From Multifurca ochricompacta (Eukaryota; Basidiomycota; Agaricomycetes; Russulales; Russulaceae): DNA of 64,000 bases. Each line of letters begins with the position of its first letter. Position 1 is the stretch's first letter. The stretch lies in contig WTXG01000004.1 of NCBI GenBank assembly GCA_022496185.1, positions 744,001-808,000 of the forward strand, written 5' to 3'. Below the pieces are notes generated by a model that was not told the origin of the DNA, did not search any database, and saw nothing but the letters and a program-made list of their open reading frames with translations. Both the position numbers and the translations under genes were made by a program. Shown in pieces: positions 1 to 12,132 of this stretch.

Positions 1-3000
1 CTCTCTTGTAGCTTCTTCACGAAAATAGAGAAAGGTGTTTGTGAACCCGCGGGTGCCTTCGACTTGCGAGCGGTAAATGCATCGAGCAGCAGCTCCTGCC
101 GTCGAGAGATGGGAACTAATACCAAAGATTAAGAAAGCAGCCAACAAATAGGGTCCGAACACCACGCACTGCTCTGTGTTTTGTCGGTGGAGAACTGCAA
201 GAGCCCATCTATAACACCGCTCTGCAGAAGCTCAAAGCTCGACACGGATGTATGCGCCGACGTAAACAACGTTGCAAGTTCCCTTAACGCGCTGCCAACT
301 TCCTTCTCGCTAGCACCCGGAACGGAGATGCGCTCGACCAGCCTACGCAGCGTCGCAAAAACGTTGTCGGCTTCCGCGCTTTCCTTGCCCGTGAGATATC
401 GAAAGCGAAGGACGCGCGCTCGCAAAGTTACTGCGTCCTCGGGGTCAAGCGAGAGTGAGGAAACTTCTTGAAACCCGGTATCCCTGCTGCAAGCGCTGGT
501 GAGACCGAGATGGGAGGTGGAGGCGGAAAGTCTGGCGCTGAAGAAGCATCGGAGAGGTCCTTGTCTTTGTCCTTGTCGTTGTTGCTACCCTTCTTCCTCG
601 AGGAGATGAGCGTTCGTTCAGCAAGCAGTTCAACCTCGTGGAAGACACCCTCTCGCCGAAAAGCCGGCCGGTATTCTTCTGGAATCTTAGACAGAAGAAG
701 CTCGACAAGTTGCAAAGCGCCAATGACGAGGGTGGGATGATCTTTGGATGATAGAATGGAGGAAGCGAAGCTTGCTATAGGTACAGACTAGGAGAAGTGA
801 GTTTGCATCCCTTCATAGGAAAGTTGCTACACCCCCACTTACGGTGAGAACTCGCTTAATTTCGTCAGCTTCCAAGTAGCTGATTGCTTTCAGAAGCCCC
901 GTCAACGTCTTGATCCTTACAGTGGTTATAACGCTTGCTGCATATACGTCCACCAAAATTGGTACAATAAGCTGCATGAATCTGCCCACAACTTCGGGCT
1001 TCCCGCGTAGCATGTCTGTCCGGTCAGGGGGAGACTCCTTGTTTGAAGTAGGTGGCTCATCGGCCTCATGCGTACTGTCAGCCGGTGTTGGCGTCGCGTT
1101 CTCTGACGCAGGCGCGGGTGTCGCTGTTGCAGAAGATGACGGCGTAGATCCGACACCGAGAGCATACAGTTGCGCTTGCTGCGCCTGACGTGCTGCAGCG
1201 CGTTCTGCTTTTGCCTTCGCCTTGATCATCCTCGCAAGAGACTTCTCCGTATATGCTTTGTGGTCATAAACGCCATCTCAAAAGCAAAATGAGCACAGTT
1301 GAGCCAAGAAACTGAGGTTTCGGCATACCTTTCGGCAGGGGCGGAAGCAGTTCGGCAATGAGGCTCAGGGCTTCTTCCACTTGATCTTTAGGCCGGTGGG
1401 CGAGATTCTGCATCACGGTCATATCGGCAAGGCCTCCTCCAAGGCCTTGGCCATTCGGAGCGTTACCTTGTTCCTCGCTTTCGGAGCGAGACGATGGGAG
1501 GACGCCAGTCAAAATCTGATATAGGGTGTCGACTATGCCTGCTTCCAGTAGCACGATTGTGATGTTTGGACTTGCACGTGCAGAGGTCGCCAAAGCGCGT
1601 AACAGCTGAGTGAACGTGTTGGCCGCAATCAGAGGAGAGCCACCCGCAGGCAGCAAAAGGATGTTACAGCCGCGATGAGCTCAGCGTCTACGAGAATCTC
1701 GAGATTCTCTGGTGACGACCGGTAGTATGAATCGATTACGCGAATAACGCAGAGGCAAGCGAACTCAACAAGACGTTGGTCCGAGTAGCCAAGGCAGTTG
1801 CGGATGATAGGCCACACGCTACGAATCATCTGAAAGTGTTCTGGGGGCACATTGCGGCAACAGTTCGACGCCGCCTGCAGAGCCGTACGCTGTACGGCGA
1901 TAGAGAAGAAGTCGAGGTAATTTAATAAAGCAGCAAGGCCGTTCTCACGGACAATAGAGCTTGGAAATCCTCGGAAATCTTTTCCAGAGTCTGCAAAAGA
2001 TGTGTAAGAAATTCGTCCAATAAGTAATGGAAGGACGTACGCTCAATGTCTGCTCTGCTAAATCGATGTAAGAGATCTCGATGAGCTTGCTACAAAGCAC
2101 TGGGATAGCGCCATGGTATACCACAGTGTGGGCGACGCCAGGAAGGGCTTCCATGAGATTTGCCAGGCAGCGAGCGGCGAGAACTTGGGCCTCAAGATTG
2201 TCATCTCCTTGATACTGGCCGCCACCACTCAAAGCAAGAGCCGCCGCGAGTTGGGCATCCTCATCCTGCTCGTGGCTATCGTCGTCATCATCTCCATCGT
2301 CATCATCAGCAGCATTTCCAGTGCCGCCAAGAATCTTCACTAGCTCGCGAACAAACGCGTCAACTTGGAAGGACCCTGCCAGCGTGTCCTCCGTGCTGAT
2401 GCTAAGTAGCTCGCTGAGTTCTTGCAGCGTCACGACTCGCGTTGTCGGATCCGCGCTCGCCTTGATGTTATTGAGCATCGTCTTGAGACGCGAGCTAAGA
2501 CCGGACATGTACGTGCCCAATTGGCGGTAGTCTGCAAAGATAGCCATCGCCGCGCTCTCGTCAAGTCCTGCGAAGCCGCGCGGCAAACCACCAACGCCAT
2601 TAGTCATCCCGCCTCCGTCTTCTTCGCCTGCACCCTCACCGGCGGGCCTTAAGCCAATGTTCTCATTCCCATCTTCATCTTCGCCGCCATCACGATCATC
2701 GTTCGCATGGTCCATCTGATCGTCATGATCTGAAGCCTCTTGCTTGTATTCAACATCCATCATTTCGACATCCTCATCTTCAACACGCGAAGGGCCAGGG
2801 GCTGCCAGCGCCTTACTCTTCGCAGTGGCGCCTTTTCCTTTCGCAGTGGAGCTTTGTCTGTATTGATTAGTAAACAAGCATTAACGTTGGTCCGAGGAGC
2901 ACTGGTTGATGTATTACCTCAATTTTTTCGGCATCTCAAGAACTGAAGGTTGGGTTGTGTCTGAGCGGGAACGGAGCGCGTAAGCGGTTGTGGCTGAACG

Positions 3001-3567
3001 GGGACGCTTGGAGGGTCCCGGGGGGCACTGGCGGAAAAGTCTTCGGGAAGGGTCTCTGGAGCGGCACGTTTCTTGCCCTTAGTGTCGCGGGTGGGTTCGT
3101 TAATAGTAAGAGCGGAAGCGGAAGTAGTGACAGGGTAAGTCGTACGGCGACCTCTATAGTAGGATAGGAAGAATGGTCAGTGATTACATCAGAGGCTAAT
3201 AAGGAGCGAGTAGTGCATACTTCTTGCTGGCGCGAGAGGCGGGCTGTTCTTCTATTGTTTCTTGGGCCCTACCCTTGCCTTTGGTGTCACGAGTGCGTCT
3301 GGGGGGATAGGGTTGGTGGTTGGAGCGGGATTGACGGGAAGAGGGTTCTGCAGGAGCTGTCGTTGTCTGATCTGGGATGTCGTTGTCTTTGGCCACTTTC
3401 TGCTTGGCTGCCTTAGCGCGCGTTGCTGATCTGAGGGTACGAGAAGAGTCTGAAGTGGAAGGGTGGACCGGGAGGGAAGCTTGTATCGTAGGGGAATGTT
3501 CAGTGGATTGAGATTGGGGAAAGGTGGCAGAAATGGCTTGTTGAGAGTGAGTGTGTGATAAGTCCAT
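1..3567 (-). CDS. UFD4: HECT-type E3 ubiquitin ligase, UFD4/TRIP12-like (N-terminal and armadillo part; 3' end beyond window)
   Basis: Ubiquitin-protein ligase of the ubiquitin-fusion-degradation pathway. In this family an armadillo-like region near the N-terminus recognises substrate and a C-terminal HECT domain carries the catalytic cysteine; the HECT part lies outside the window. Visible in order: a basic low-complexity N-terminus starting at 3567 (MDLSHTHSQQ), a very acidic stretch near 2700-2800, then the block IFADYRQLGTYMSGLSSRLK, typical of fungal Ufd4, followed by armadillo helices (VLAARCLANLMEALPGVAHT, RSVWPIIRNCLGYSDQRLVE, LLPAGGSPLIAANTFTQLLR). A MIKAKAKAERAAARQAQ linker follows, and then RELLLDAFTARKSKA at the window edge. 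Introns are about 50-70 nt. The frame breaks by one missing base near 2948, 1663 and 461-463, while the homology continues on both sides. The gene is partial at its 3' end. Identification rests on recalled family sequence, not on a search. Confidence 0.85.
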
Positions 3568-3788
3568 TTAGAGCTGGCCGCCAGCCATCGAGTCCTGACT
3601 GCTCTTGGTCAATGTCACAATGAAATTTAAAGAAACTGCGGTGCGAGTCAAAGGTCAAATAGAGAGGAGGAGACCTCCGAGTCTACCTAAAGAGTGAAGG
3701 GTCAAGGGGTGGCTACCAATCTCCGCTGGTGGCGCAGCGGCGGTGTCAGTATACTACTATTCTACTACAAGTTACTTGATACAACAAG

Positions 3789-5612
3789 TCAAGATGACTC
3801 CCTCAAAACTTCCTCTACACAACCTACAAATATTTCGACCACCCTTTCCACCTCCTCTCGAGTGATATTATACGCAGGAGAAAACATTATATGATCCCCC
3901 TGTGTTCCCTCAATATTCGCACCCCCTGTCATTCCCATCACGATCAACCCTCTCTCTAAGCACCGAGCTTGTACAACCATCGCAAACCGTTGTCCCTTTA
4001 AATCTAGTCTCTTTCCTTCGGGGCTAGTCAAGTCGAACTCGATAGCCCAAAATGACCCTCCACCTCGTACGTCAAAGGTAAATGGCTTCGCAAGTGAGTC
4101 GGGCGATTGCAAGCGCTCGCGAAGCAGTTGCGCTAAATATTCACCAGTTTGGCGCCCATTTTCAAGAAGGTTCTCCGTCGCTATTACTTTTTGCACAGCA
4201 AGAGCAGCCGCACAAGACAGTGGGTGCGCCTGATCGCAAAGGTCAGGCAGACCGAACAGAACAAAATGAATGCGTTTAGAACACACCATGTATGTGTGGC
4301 CATGCTTCCAGAAACCATCCTTGTCCCGAATTCCGTCGGCAACCTGTTTAGACATAAGGACTGCGCCAATGGAGGCGTACCTATACCATAATTAGAAGAA
4401 CAGCCAGGAATTACAGCAGTCGAGAACGGCATACCCTCCGCCAAGTCCCTTCGCGATAGCTTGAATGTCTGGCGGCTCGTTGTCACCGAAGCTTTCCCAG
4501 GCATGTGTTGTGCCCATCCCTACAATAGCCGTTGACTTTCATGCGCCTCAAGGCGAACCAGGTGACTCACGGCCCATCCCACTCATGACTTCATCTAAGA
4601 TAAAGAAGGCACCGTATTTTCTGCAAACGGACTTCATGGCCCTGAAGTAGCCCTTGGGTGCAGCAAGCACGCCAGTAGTCGCTCCGACTACGGTTTCGGC
4701 CACGACTTGGCAAAAGTCCTTTGCGCTAAGTACATTGCCTGTCACAACGTGAGAACACTTACATCCTATAACTGTGTCCGGTCCGAGTTCGATGAATTTA
4801 TCCTCGAGTTCCTGGCGAAGCCTTTCTACGTACTGCTCCTCAGTCTCTTCAGGATGTTGGAAGCGCTTTGCATAGGCCGGTGAAACCTTGTGAAAGTTCT
4901 CGTGTTGAAGAATCCCATCATACGGTACGCGACGTGCGGGGTGTCCAGACAGAGACAATGTCGTGACCGTGTTGCCGTGGTAGGAAAGATTTCTAGAGAT
5001 AAAATTCTTGCGTTGTGGTTGGCCTTGTTCATACCAGTACTGGGGGAAAAAAACTTGTCGGATGCAATTGAAATTCAAAAATCGATGCTAACCTGACGCG
5101 CAAGCTTGACAACGCCTTCCATTGCCTCGGACCCTGAGCAAGGGTCGCTTATAATTACATTGTGCCAACCATCCATAAGCAAGACCCACCTCCTGCGACG
5201 AAGCCACAAAGCTCGAAAGCGCCATTGCCTGAGGCAATGAGGAGCCTGGCAAGCTCTTCAGCAGGTTCGTTCGATAGCTGCACATTATATACATCTAAAG
5301 GTGCCGCACTACTTGTCAGCTCTCGATTTCACCCAAAAAGTGGGATAGCCACTCACAAGCAAGTTTATCGACCTGATCCTTCAGTGCCTCCCGTACGACT
5401 GGGTGACCATTCCCGATGCATGTAACGGCGGCACCACCAACTGCATCGATAACCTCTCTTCCGTCCTCAAGTTTGATGTAGATTCCCTGCCCACTGACTG
5501 CGACTGGTGGCTGCCAAGGAGTGCGATGTAAGATCGTGGTATGGCGTGGGCGGGTCGACTGTTTATCAGCAGGTGTAGGGGCAGACGCGTTGGAAAAAGG
5601 TGTAGAAGACAT
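3789..5612 (-). CDS. class III PLP-dependent aminotransferase
   Basis: Pyridoxal-phosphate aminotransferase of the ornithine/4-aminobutyrate (class III) group; the substrate cannot be told from sequence. The start at 5612 gives MSSTPFSNASAP. Visible features: the N-terminal strand GIYIKLEDGREVIDAVGG, the SNEPAEELA region, GGSEAMEGVVKLARQYW (PLP-phosphate binding), NLSYHGNTVTTLSLSGH, the ILDEVMSGMGR strand with the cofactor-ring aspartate, and AIAKGLGGG carrying the presumed Schiff-base lysine. The C-terminal domain has AHPLSCAAALAVQ and ends at a TGA at 3789. The coding sequence is split by about seven introns, for example donors GTGGGT after VAGG, GTAAGT after VIG and GTATGC after GLGGG. The first junction (around 5310-5350) does not join cleanly in frame and may contain one lost base. 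All other junctions read through. A mitochondrial targeting peptide is not obvious. Confidence 0.85.
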
Positions 5613-7325
5613 GGGACGAGGAGGGGGTTGAGGTAACTAAGGTGACTCACGTAGGCCGATTAAAAGTGATAGGAGGAACTGATTTCGCGCGACCAGCCTG
5701 ATTATCGACTCGAACTCGAACCCGCTCCAGGTGTGCCTGCTTTTTACAGCATCTTCTTAAATCGATCGATATTATGATCAAGCTACATCGACATCACGCG
5801 GTGGGATATTGATGTAGGCACATCTCAATAGTTGTTCGTCGTCGAACGTCTCGAACGTCGAACAATTGGACGCTCGCCTGCTGCCATGGTGGCACAAGGA
5901 GACGGGCCGTATCGGACCGGCTTTTGTCTCACTTGGGCTAGGGTATAATAATAATATTAACCCCATCCTTCGACAATATGTTTATTGACTCCCAGACGGC
6001 AAGAAAGGACCTCCTTGTAGAAATCTTTAGCCATGTGGCTGCTGTCCAAGTCTGATCTCCACATCGCTCACATTTTCCCAACCGCCTTTCTGAGTCTATG
6101 AAAGTTACGGCGGTAAGGTCTGGCGCTTCATCAGCGATGCGCTCGTCGGCGCTTTTGTGTGACAAACTGAGAGAAAGGCAAATTCAGCGGCGGGAGTTGA
6201 GAATGCACAATGTCCAGTGTCATACAGAGCTTGTCCCGCGGGGCACGAATACAACGTCGATTTATGGCCGCCTCCGTCTCCGTCCCTCATACACGCGGAT
6301 CTGGTCAGCGGCCCTCGAGAACGGGTCGCCATCTCCAGGACAAGAATTGGTATCCGTGTAATTAAGATTGTACAGCTTGCATCTCTCGACCTTGGATTGA
6401 TCTGTTAACCGAGGTAGGAATGAAAGGAAACGATCATAGTTCACGACGGTCAACGATGACAACTGGCACGTGGAACAGAGTGTGAAACGGTGGTTCATAA
6501 GAAGCTCTCGAGGTCTGACAATCCTTGACTGCGAAACAAGCATGCCGAGTTCCACCCAAAGTTTCCCTCGAAACGACTTGACAGGTCCATACCTTGACAC
6601 TCTAACCCCTGGCTGGCATCACCCATTCTCTGAAGTGAGTCGGCTCCAACCAACAAGTTGATCGATATCGAGTTACGACGCATCCCATATTTTTCAACCC
6701 TCCTTGCATATCCCTTGTTAATGATATATATATCATAGATGCGTACCTTGATACGTATCCGACCAACCGACTGCCAGTACGCAGATAAAGACAAAACAAG
6801 ACGGGGAGTTATGCCGAAGTTGATTGCCCATGCGTTTTTCAAGGTGATGAGAACATCTCGCCGTAAACTGAGTGACTCGAAGTATTTAGGGGTGAGCATT
6901 AACGCCGCGAGAAAGGTGATGCCTGAGGATCAAAAGAGTCCCGGCAATAGTAGTAGCTGAGTCACATCTAATGGAATTTGCGCCATTATACGAAGTTGGA
7001 TGGGTTATACATGTTGATAAGAGAAAGTGAGCTATTTCTCGGAGATTTAATAAATATACCTGCAATCGCAGTACGCGTGAAGGTCATGTCAAGATTCAGG
7101 TTTCATTCTGGAGGCCCGTGCTTCAAAGGGAACGGTCCCTAGTCGACTGGGGATATTAAAAAAAAAGACAGAGATGCGAAGGACATCCACTGAACGGCCA
7201 CTATGCCTGGATCATGGTGGAGCATAAGTTGACCGAGTCCCAATCTGAGTTAATGACGTAATCATTTCACCTGACCTGGCGCAGGAGTCTGACCGGGATC
7301 TATGAGACTTCTCAGTGCTCTCAGT
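5613..7325. other. 1.7 kb without a resolvable gene; weak F-box-like scrap
   Basis: This interval separates the aminotransferase promoter from SNM1. From 5978 the plus strand reads RKDLLVEIFSHVAAVQ, which resembles an F-box first helix, and then stops after a few codons. No leucine-rich repeat follows in any frame. Minus-strand open frames at 6262-6600 and 6495-6899 have no family I recognise and overlap each other. I read this as decayed or non-coding sequence. AT-rich stretches (TATATATATC near 6724, an A9 run near 7150) are present. Confidence in the F-box fragment is low. Confidence 0.25.
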
Positions 7326-10119
7326 ATGAGGCCTTCAAAGAAGCCTTTGTTTAAGCCACCCCCTCCGACCACATTGGACCATTTCTTTACAAAACCCGCA
7401 GTTCAAAAAACCCTGCGACATCTTCTCAGCTTTCAAGGCGCGTTAAAGCGAGTCATTTAGTCTCCCAGATTAAGCAGCATGCAAAGCACGCTCTGCCGCC
7501 AGCAACAGAAATAATTGTCCTGGACTCAGACGACGACGGCGACGGCGACGAACCCACGGCATGTACGAAGCGGAAGGCGGAGGACCGTTCCGAGAGTAGC
7601 TCTGATATTGAAGTGATTGGGGACATTACTAGCCAACCAATGACGCTTCGAGCTCAAGAAAGAAGGTGAAAGCGGAGCCAGGGCCCGTATTCAATGTTGT
7701 CGACACCCAGGACCTCTTCATGGTCTCCCGTGATAAATCTCTTCACTTTGCTGAGTTCGGCAGGCCAAAGTTGCTCGTGCCCGAAGAGGACGTGACACCT
7801 ATTGCTGAATATGCCAATTTTGAGGCTGGTAGCGCTGTCGTTTCGAACGACCAATCTCTCATACCTGTGCCACTTTTCTTCGCTGACCCAGATGCTCGGA
7901 AAATCCTTCCCAAGAAAGTTCGGCGAATTCTTCCAGTGTGCTTCCGGCCAGCCCAATCCACGTCAATGACTTCATTGAGATAGACGACGACTGGGGGACT
8001 GGTGACGACGAAGTTGTTCGAGGTGTCCTTGAATTAACTGACGATGACGAAATTGAAGAGGTTCTAAGCCTTAAAGACGAACCCTCTCCTGTCTTGACGG
8101 ATGCCCTGGATCAGTGTCCATTTTGTGAAAGTTCCTTGATGAGCATTTCCCCACTCGTCAGTCCCCCTTTTCTACCCGCCATCTAAGCCGTCTCATGAGA
8201 CTTGTATCAGGATATACAATCTCACATCAATAGTTGCTACGGCACATTTTCTCATACAGCTCCCTCGCACACCTTACCGCTCTCACCTCACAACTCTGCA
8301 CTACCACCAGCAAATAGGCCATTGTATCCAACGCATTCTCGGTGCTAATGTCTTCACACAAAGAGAATGGCGCATGGAAGGAAGCCGAGGTTGTCGAAGG
8401 TGGTAGCTTCCGCCCAACAAAAGCAAACGGCGGTCGAAGAAAGGCACCATTTTACAAGGTCCTACATGGTATGCCTATCGCCGTCGACGCATTCCGTTAT
8501 GGCGCAATTCCCGGTGTGACGTCGTACTTCCTAACGTCCGTCGTTGACCCATTTATCACGGTCATGAACTGAATACTGTGCTTTCATCTAGACATGCACA
8601 TTCGGACCACTACACGAACCTATCGTCAACCTGGCAGGCAGGTCCTATTTACTGCTCGGGTAAGTTCCACCTGTCTCATTGTCGACCTTTAACTTGACGG
8701 CTCTGCTCAGAGAGTACCGCTAATTTGATTATTCATATGCTATCGTCGACCCTAAATGGGTTCACCCTCTTCCTATGGACGCGCCCACTTTGGTCCCAAA
8801 GTCAGGCGGTGTCACTGTGACCCTTATTGAAGCGAATCACTGTATACTTTGCTCAATTATTAGTGAATGGACATCTACTTATATAACCTCTGGAAAGGTC
8901 CTGGCTCAACACTGTTCTTCTTCGAGGCCCACAAACTGTCGATGCTGGTGACAGTACGTACAAATCAAGCCATGTGGGCTCTACCAGAATCTTCCGGTAT
9001 CTCCATTGCGGAGACTTCAGAGCGTCTCCTCGGCACACACTACACCCGGCCGTCAAAGCAAACGGATAGATATTATATACTTGGATACAACCTATCTCAA
9101 TCCCAGAGTGAGCTGAGGTCTGGGTATGTGATGGCACTTGCTCATTCGGTGTTGTGAAATAGTACCTTTTCCCTGCCCAAACGCAGGTAATCTCAGCATG
9201 CGCAGAGCTCGCCAAACGCCTAGTTTCAGGTCAAGGTATGGCGCCTGAAGATAACAAGGGATCCGTAAGTAATTGGATCACTTTGGTCCCAAAGTCGGAA
9301 ACGAAGGGCGACGCCAAGCCTAATAACACGCTTGTCGTTGTGGGGTATGTTGCCAGCTATGCCTGATGAGGTTCAGAGAACTGAAAACTGATATCCATGT
9401 AGGACATATTCCATTGGTAAAGAGCGCATCGTGAAAGGTTTGCTCTATGCTTGCACACAGTTACACCCATATCAACCTACATTCCCAGCTATTGCGAAAG
9501 CACTGCAAACGAAAGTATATTGCGATTCACGGAAAGCTGCGATCCTTCGTTGTCAATCAGACCCAGAGCTACACGGAATGTTGACCACAGACCCATTCTC
9601 TGCTAATGTCCACCTGGTGCCCCTGGGTGTAGTCACGTCCGACCGACTTAAGGAGTATATAAAGCGTTGGAAGGGATACTGGATCAAGGTGATCGCCTTT
9701 CGTCCCACCGGATGGACGTAAGTCACCTACCTGCGCCTTGCACAATAGCTCCGTGAATGGTGTTATTGAAATGCCACCCTCGCAGCTATTCGCCGCCTGC
9801 TGGCGCCGGCACGGTTCCATCAATCGGCTCCATCCTCGCCCGCCCTCCCCATTGCGAGTTCACGTATGAGCAACTGCGGCCCTCTCGCGGCTCGACGTCG
9901 ACTGCACAGCTCTTTGGCGTGCCGTACTCAGAGCACAGCTCGTTCTTCGAACTCACGTGCTTCGCACTTTCGCTCGACTGGGCGCGCATGATTGCGACGG
10001 TAAACGTCGAGAGTGTTGCGAGCCGTGCAAAGATCATCACATGGATCGCACGGTGGGAGGCAGAGCGCAAGAAACGTCCGCCTGGGGTTGTACCGTATCG
10101 CGATTTGGAGTATTGGTAA
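7326..10119 (+). CDS. PSO2: SNM1/PSO2 DNA cross-link repair metallo-beta-lactamase nuclease (frame broken seven times in its 5' two-thirds)
   Basis: Nuclear 5'-exonuclease of the SNM1/DCLRE1 family, needed for interstrand cross-link repair. In order: start MRPSKKPLFKPP; acidic DSDDDGDGDE; a UBZ4-type zinc finger CPFCES plus DIQSHINSCYG, split by an intron at about 8157-8210; NAFSVLMSSHKE; the conserved HGMPIAVDAFRYGAIPGVTS; the metal-binding motif THAHSDHYTNLSSTW, assembled across an intron near 8554-8609; IEANHC|PGST, again across an intron; HVGSTRIFRYLHCGDFRASP; then the beta-CASP/DRMBL end with IDIIYLDTTYLNP, NTLVVVGTYSIGKERI and VPYSEHSSFFEL. The stop is TAA at 10119. All key metal ligands are present. 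Reading requires one extra base at each of about 7405-7410, 7637, 7900-7903, 8328, 8744, 8926 and 9058. From 9060 to the stop the frame is intact with clean introns. It is either a recent pseudogene or, more likely, poorly polished sequence. Confidence 0.85.
8786..8803 (+). repeat. 18-nt perfect direct repeat, copy 1 (second copy at 9279-9296)
   Basis: The string CACTTTGGTCCCAAAGTC occurs twice inside the SNM1 coding exons about 490 bp apart, both times in the frame encoding TLVPKS. Its core ACTTTGG-TC-CCAAAGT is also an imperfect palindrome. This could be coincidence, local duplication or gene conversion. Confidence 0.8.
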
Positions 10120-10687
10120 CTGATACTGGGTTGCACGTTCAGTTCATGTTACGTTTTCATGTCAGATATCAGATATTTCATTTCACCCCGAGCGAAGAGT
10201 AGGCCTGGTTCCGCTCGAGCTGAACTAATATGGCTAAATCTAAATAAATCACGTGGCTGGCCGCCATCTCTTACACATCCCCGCTGCTGTCGCCAGAGCG
10301 CACTTTGAGAGGAGAGGGAGGGATGATACCTCTTTCAAATCAAATCAAATAAAGTTACTAAGAACGCCACCAAAGATGATAGTTTAAGGACGCCCGGCGC
10401 TCAAACGTGATGGAAGCTCAAGCTGAACAAAACGGTGACCACCTTCAACTCTTGTTCTCTCAATCAATATTCATACATTGATTGTATATAAGGTATGATG
10501 CAGGTCCGCCTTGTCTGTCTCTAAATCGCGTCTCGGTCTCGGTCTCGGTCTCGGTGCGCGAGATGATCTTCAATGAAATGTTCCGAACAAAACAAAACAA
10601 CAACATTCTACTCGGAAAGCGCCGAAAGCAGTGCCCGGCTCGAGAGCTTATAGATAGATAGACAGATGTGACGGAACGGACGAATCC
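10120..10687. other. intergenic spacer between the convergent SNM1 and F-box genes
   Basis: Holds the 3' ends of two convergent genes. No coding signal was seen. It contains a short tandem run of the hexamer CTCGGT (about four copies near 10531-10556), AAATCAAATCAAAT near 10340 and a GATA-rich stretch (ATAGATAGATAGACAG) near 10650. Confidence 0.6.
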
Positions 10688-11765
10688 TTAATGGCTTGTA
10701 TGGGCATGCTCGGCTCCTGTGCTCTGCTTTGCGCGGAGCTTACCTAACCACCGTGAACGAGATCCATTCTCTGTAACGGCATTGGGAAGGGTGACGTGAA
10801 CTTGCACAGTCTCGGAGAGGTTCAGCGCTTGTAGCACAGCCAAAATACTCTGTCCCGTGCCGCCGAGACGCAGTTCCTTGAGAGAGGAAAGGTCGATTGG
10901 AAGAGGTGCGGGTGATGAGTGACCTGTTGGCAATACGCCATACAATTCCAGGATCTGAAGGTTGGGCAGGAGGGCAAGGGTGTTGAGCAAAGGCTCCAGC
11001 GCTGGCCACATGGGCCGCGCCGCAGATAGCCGAAGGTGAGTAACCCTGGGTGAAACAAAAAAGAATCTTGAGAAAGGAAGCACTGATCGAGACGAAGCAC
11101 GCGCAGTTCGGCGAGTAATGAGAGTGACACCATCATTTTCCTATCTGGTCCCGAAGACACCAAAAATGGTAAATCTGGCGCAAGATCGAGCTCCTCGAGT
11201 GATGGCGCGCCACGGCAGAGAGCACCATATATGACGTTCATAATGCGATCACCATACTTCGTGCCCCAAGGTGAATGTATGCGTATTTTTCGAATCCGGT
11301 TCATGTGTTCGAGTGCGAGGCATAAAGCGTCAACGGAGACATAGCCCCTATCGAGAGATGTCTCTTTGGAGTCGATCTGAAGGGTGATGGGATGTGGGTA
11401 GGAGAGCGTGAGGGCACGTCGTGCCCAGTGCACGCTCACGAGTGGTACACACGTCCAAAGGGCCTTGCACTTGAATGCGATTTCCCGCCAGCGATGGCAG
11501 ACATGACTGACGGCGACCCAATGAGGAGTGCGGATGGGACCTTCCCTGGTGAATCGTCTCGAGGGGTCAAGGTCGCCGTCAAGAGGATGGATGGACGGGG
11601 CGTCGCTACCATGAAAAGAGGTAAATAGCACATAATTTCTGAGAGAATTTCGGTGGGAAGGAGAGTAATGGGATGCAAGGGCCCTCTCGATATGATAGAA
11701 GGTGTCAGTGAGGTCAGATTGTCGCGACTGACCGTCATCATGAGTTGGGTACGAAGAGATGACAT
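10688..11765 (-). CDS. F-box and leucine-rich-repeat-like protein
   Basis: Probable substrate receptor of an SCF ubiquitin ligase, of the kind greatly expanded in Agaricomycetes; the target is unknown. The N-terminal F-box helix ITLLPTEILSEIMCY is followed by the signature WVAVSHVCHRWREIAFKCKA and then LRR-like segments (LEELDLAPDLPFL, LAELRVLRLDQ, VTHLRLSAARPMWPALEPLL, NLQILELYGVLP, LSSLKELRLGGTG). The frame is lost by one base near 11623-11625, between MCY and TSFHGSDAPS; an added T in the T run restores it. LRLDQ joins VTHLRLS across an unusually short 38-nt GT-AG intron at 11046-11083. The C-terminus is basic (LGKLRAKQSTGAEHAH), with the stop at 10688. The start at 11765 is the first ATG in the F-box frame. 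Confidence 0.75.
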
Positions 11766-12132
11766 TTGTACGAAGCGAAGGAAGGGGTGAAGTAAATGTG
11801 TATGTGTGGAAATTTCACTGGCTTCACACTCAGACGTTATATACCAACCGAGACATGGTGTGACTTTGCTAGCTAGCTAGCTATCCGAAAATCGATGCAC
11901 AGGGGTTCGGTAATCTGCAGTTCCATTCCGGGCTGTGCTGTGCATAATTGACGAAATCGACGTCCGACGTCCGTCAGCCACCCTAGTGTACAAGTGACTA
12001 AAAGGTACTCGTATAGCCTTTTGTCTGTCAGGTCCAGTCCAGTCCAGCCCTGCTAATTGAGAAACGGAACGGATGGTGCCTATAGGTCACAAGAGCTATG
12101 CAGGGTTAAAAGCACGCAGAGTGGAAAAGGAA
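11766..12132. other. spacer upstream of the F-box gene
   Basis: No gene seen. Contains a CTAG-rich run (GCTAGCTAGCTAGCTAT) near 11868-11884 and tandem GTCCAGTCCAGTCCAG near 12031-12046. It covers the F-box promoter and the 3' side of MED4. Confidence 0.5.

Noticed and set aside
5778..6165. Minus-strand open frames at 5778-5966 and 5938-6165 as a gene
   Set aside because: Short, overlapping and without recognisable features; the plus strand holds only a truncated F-box-like helix.
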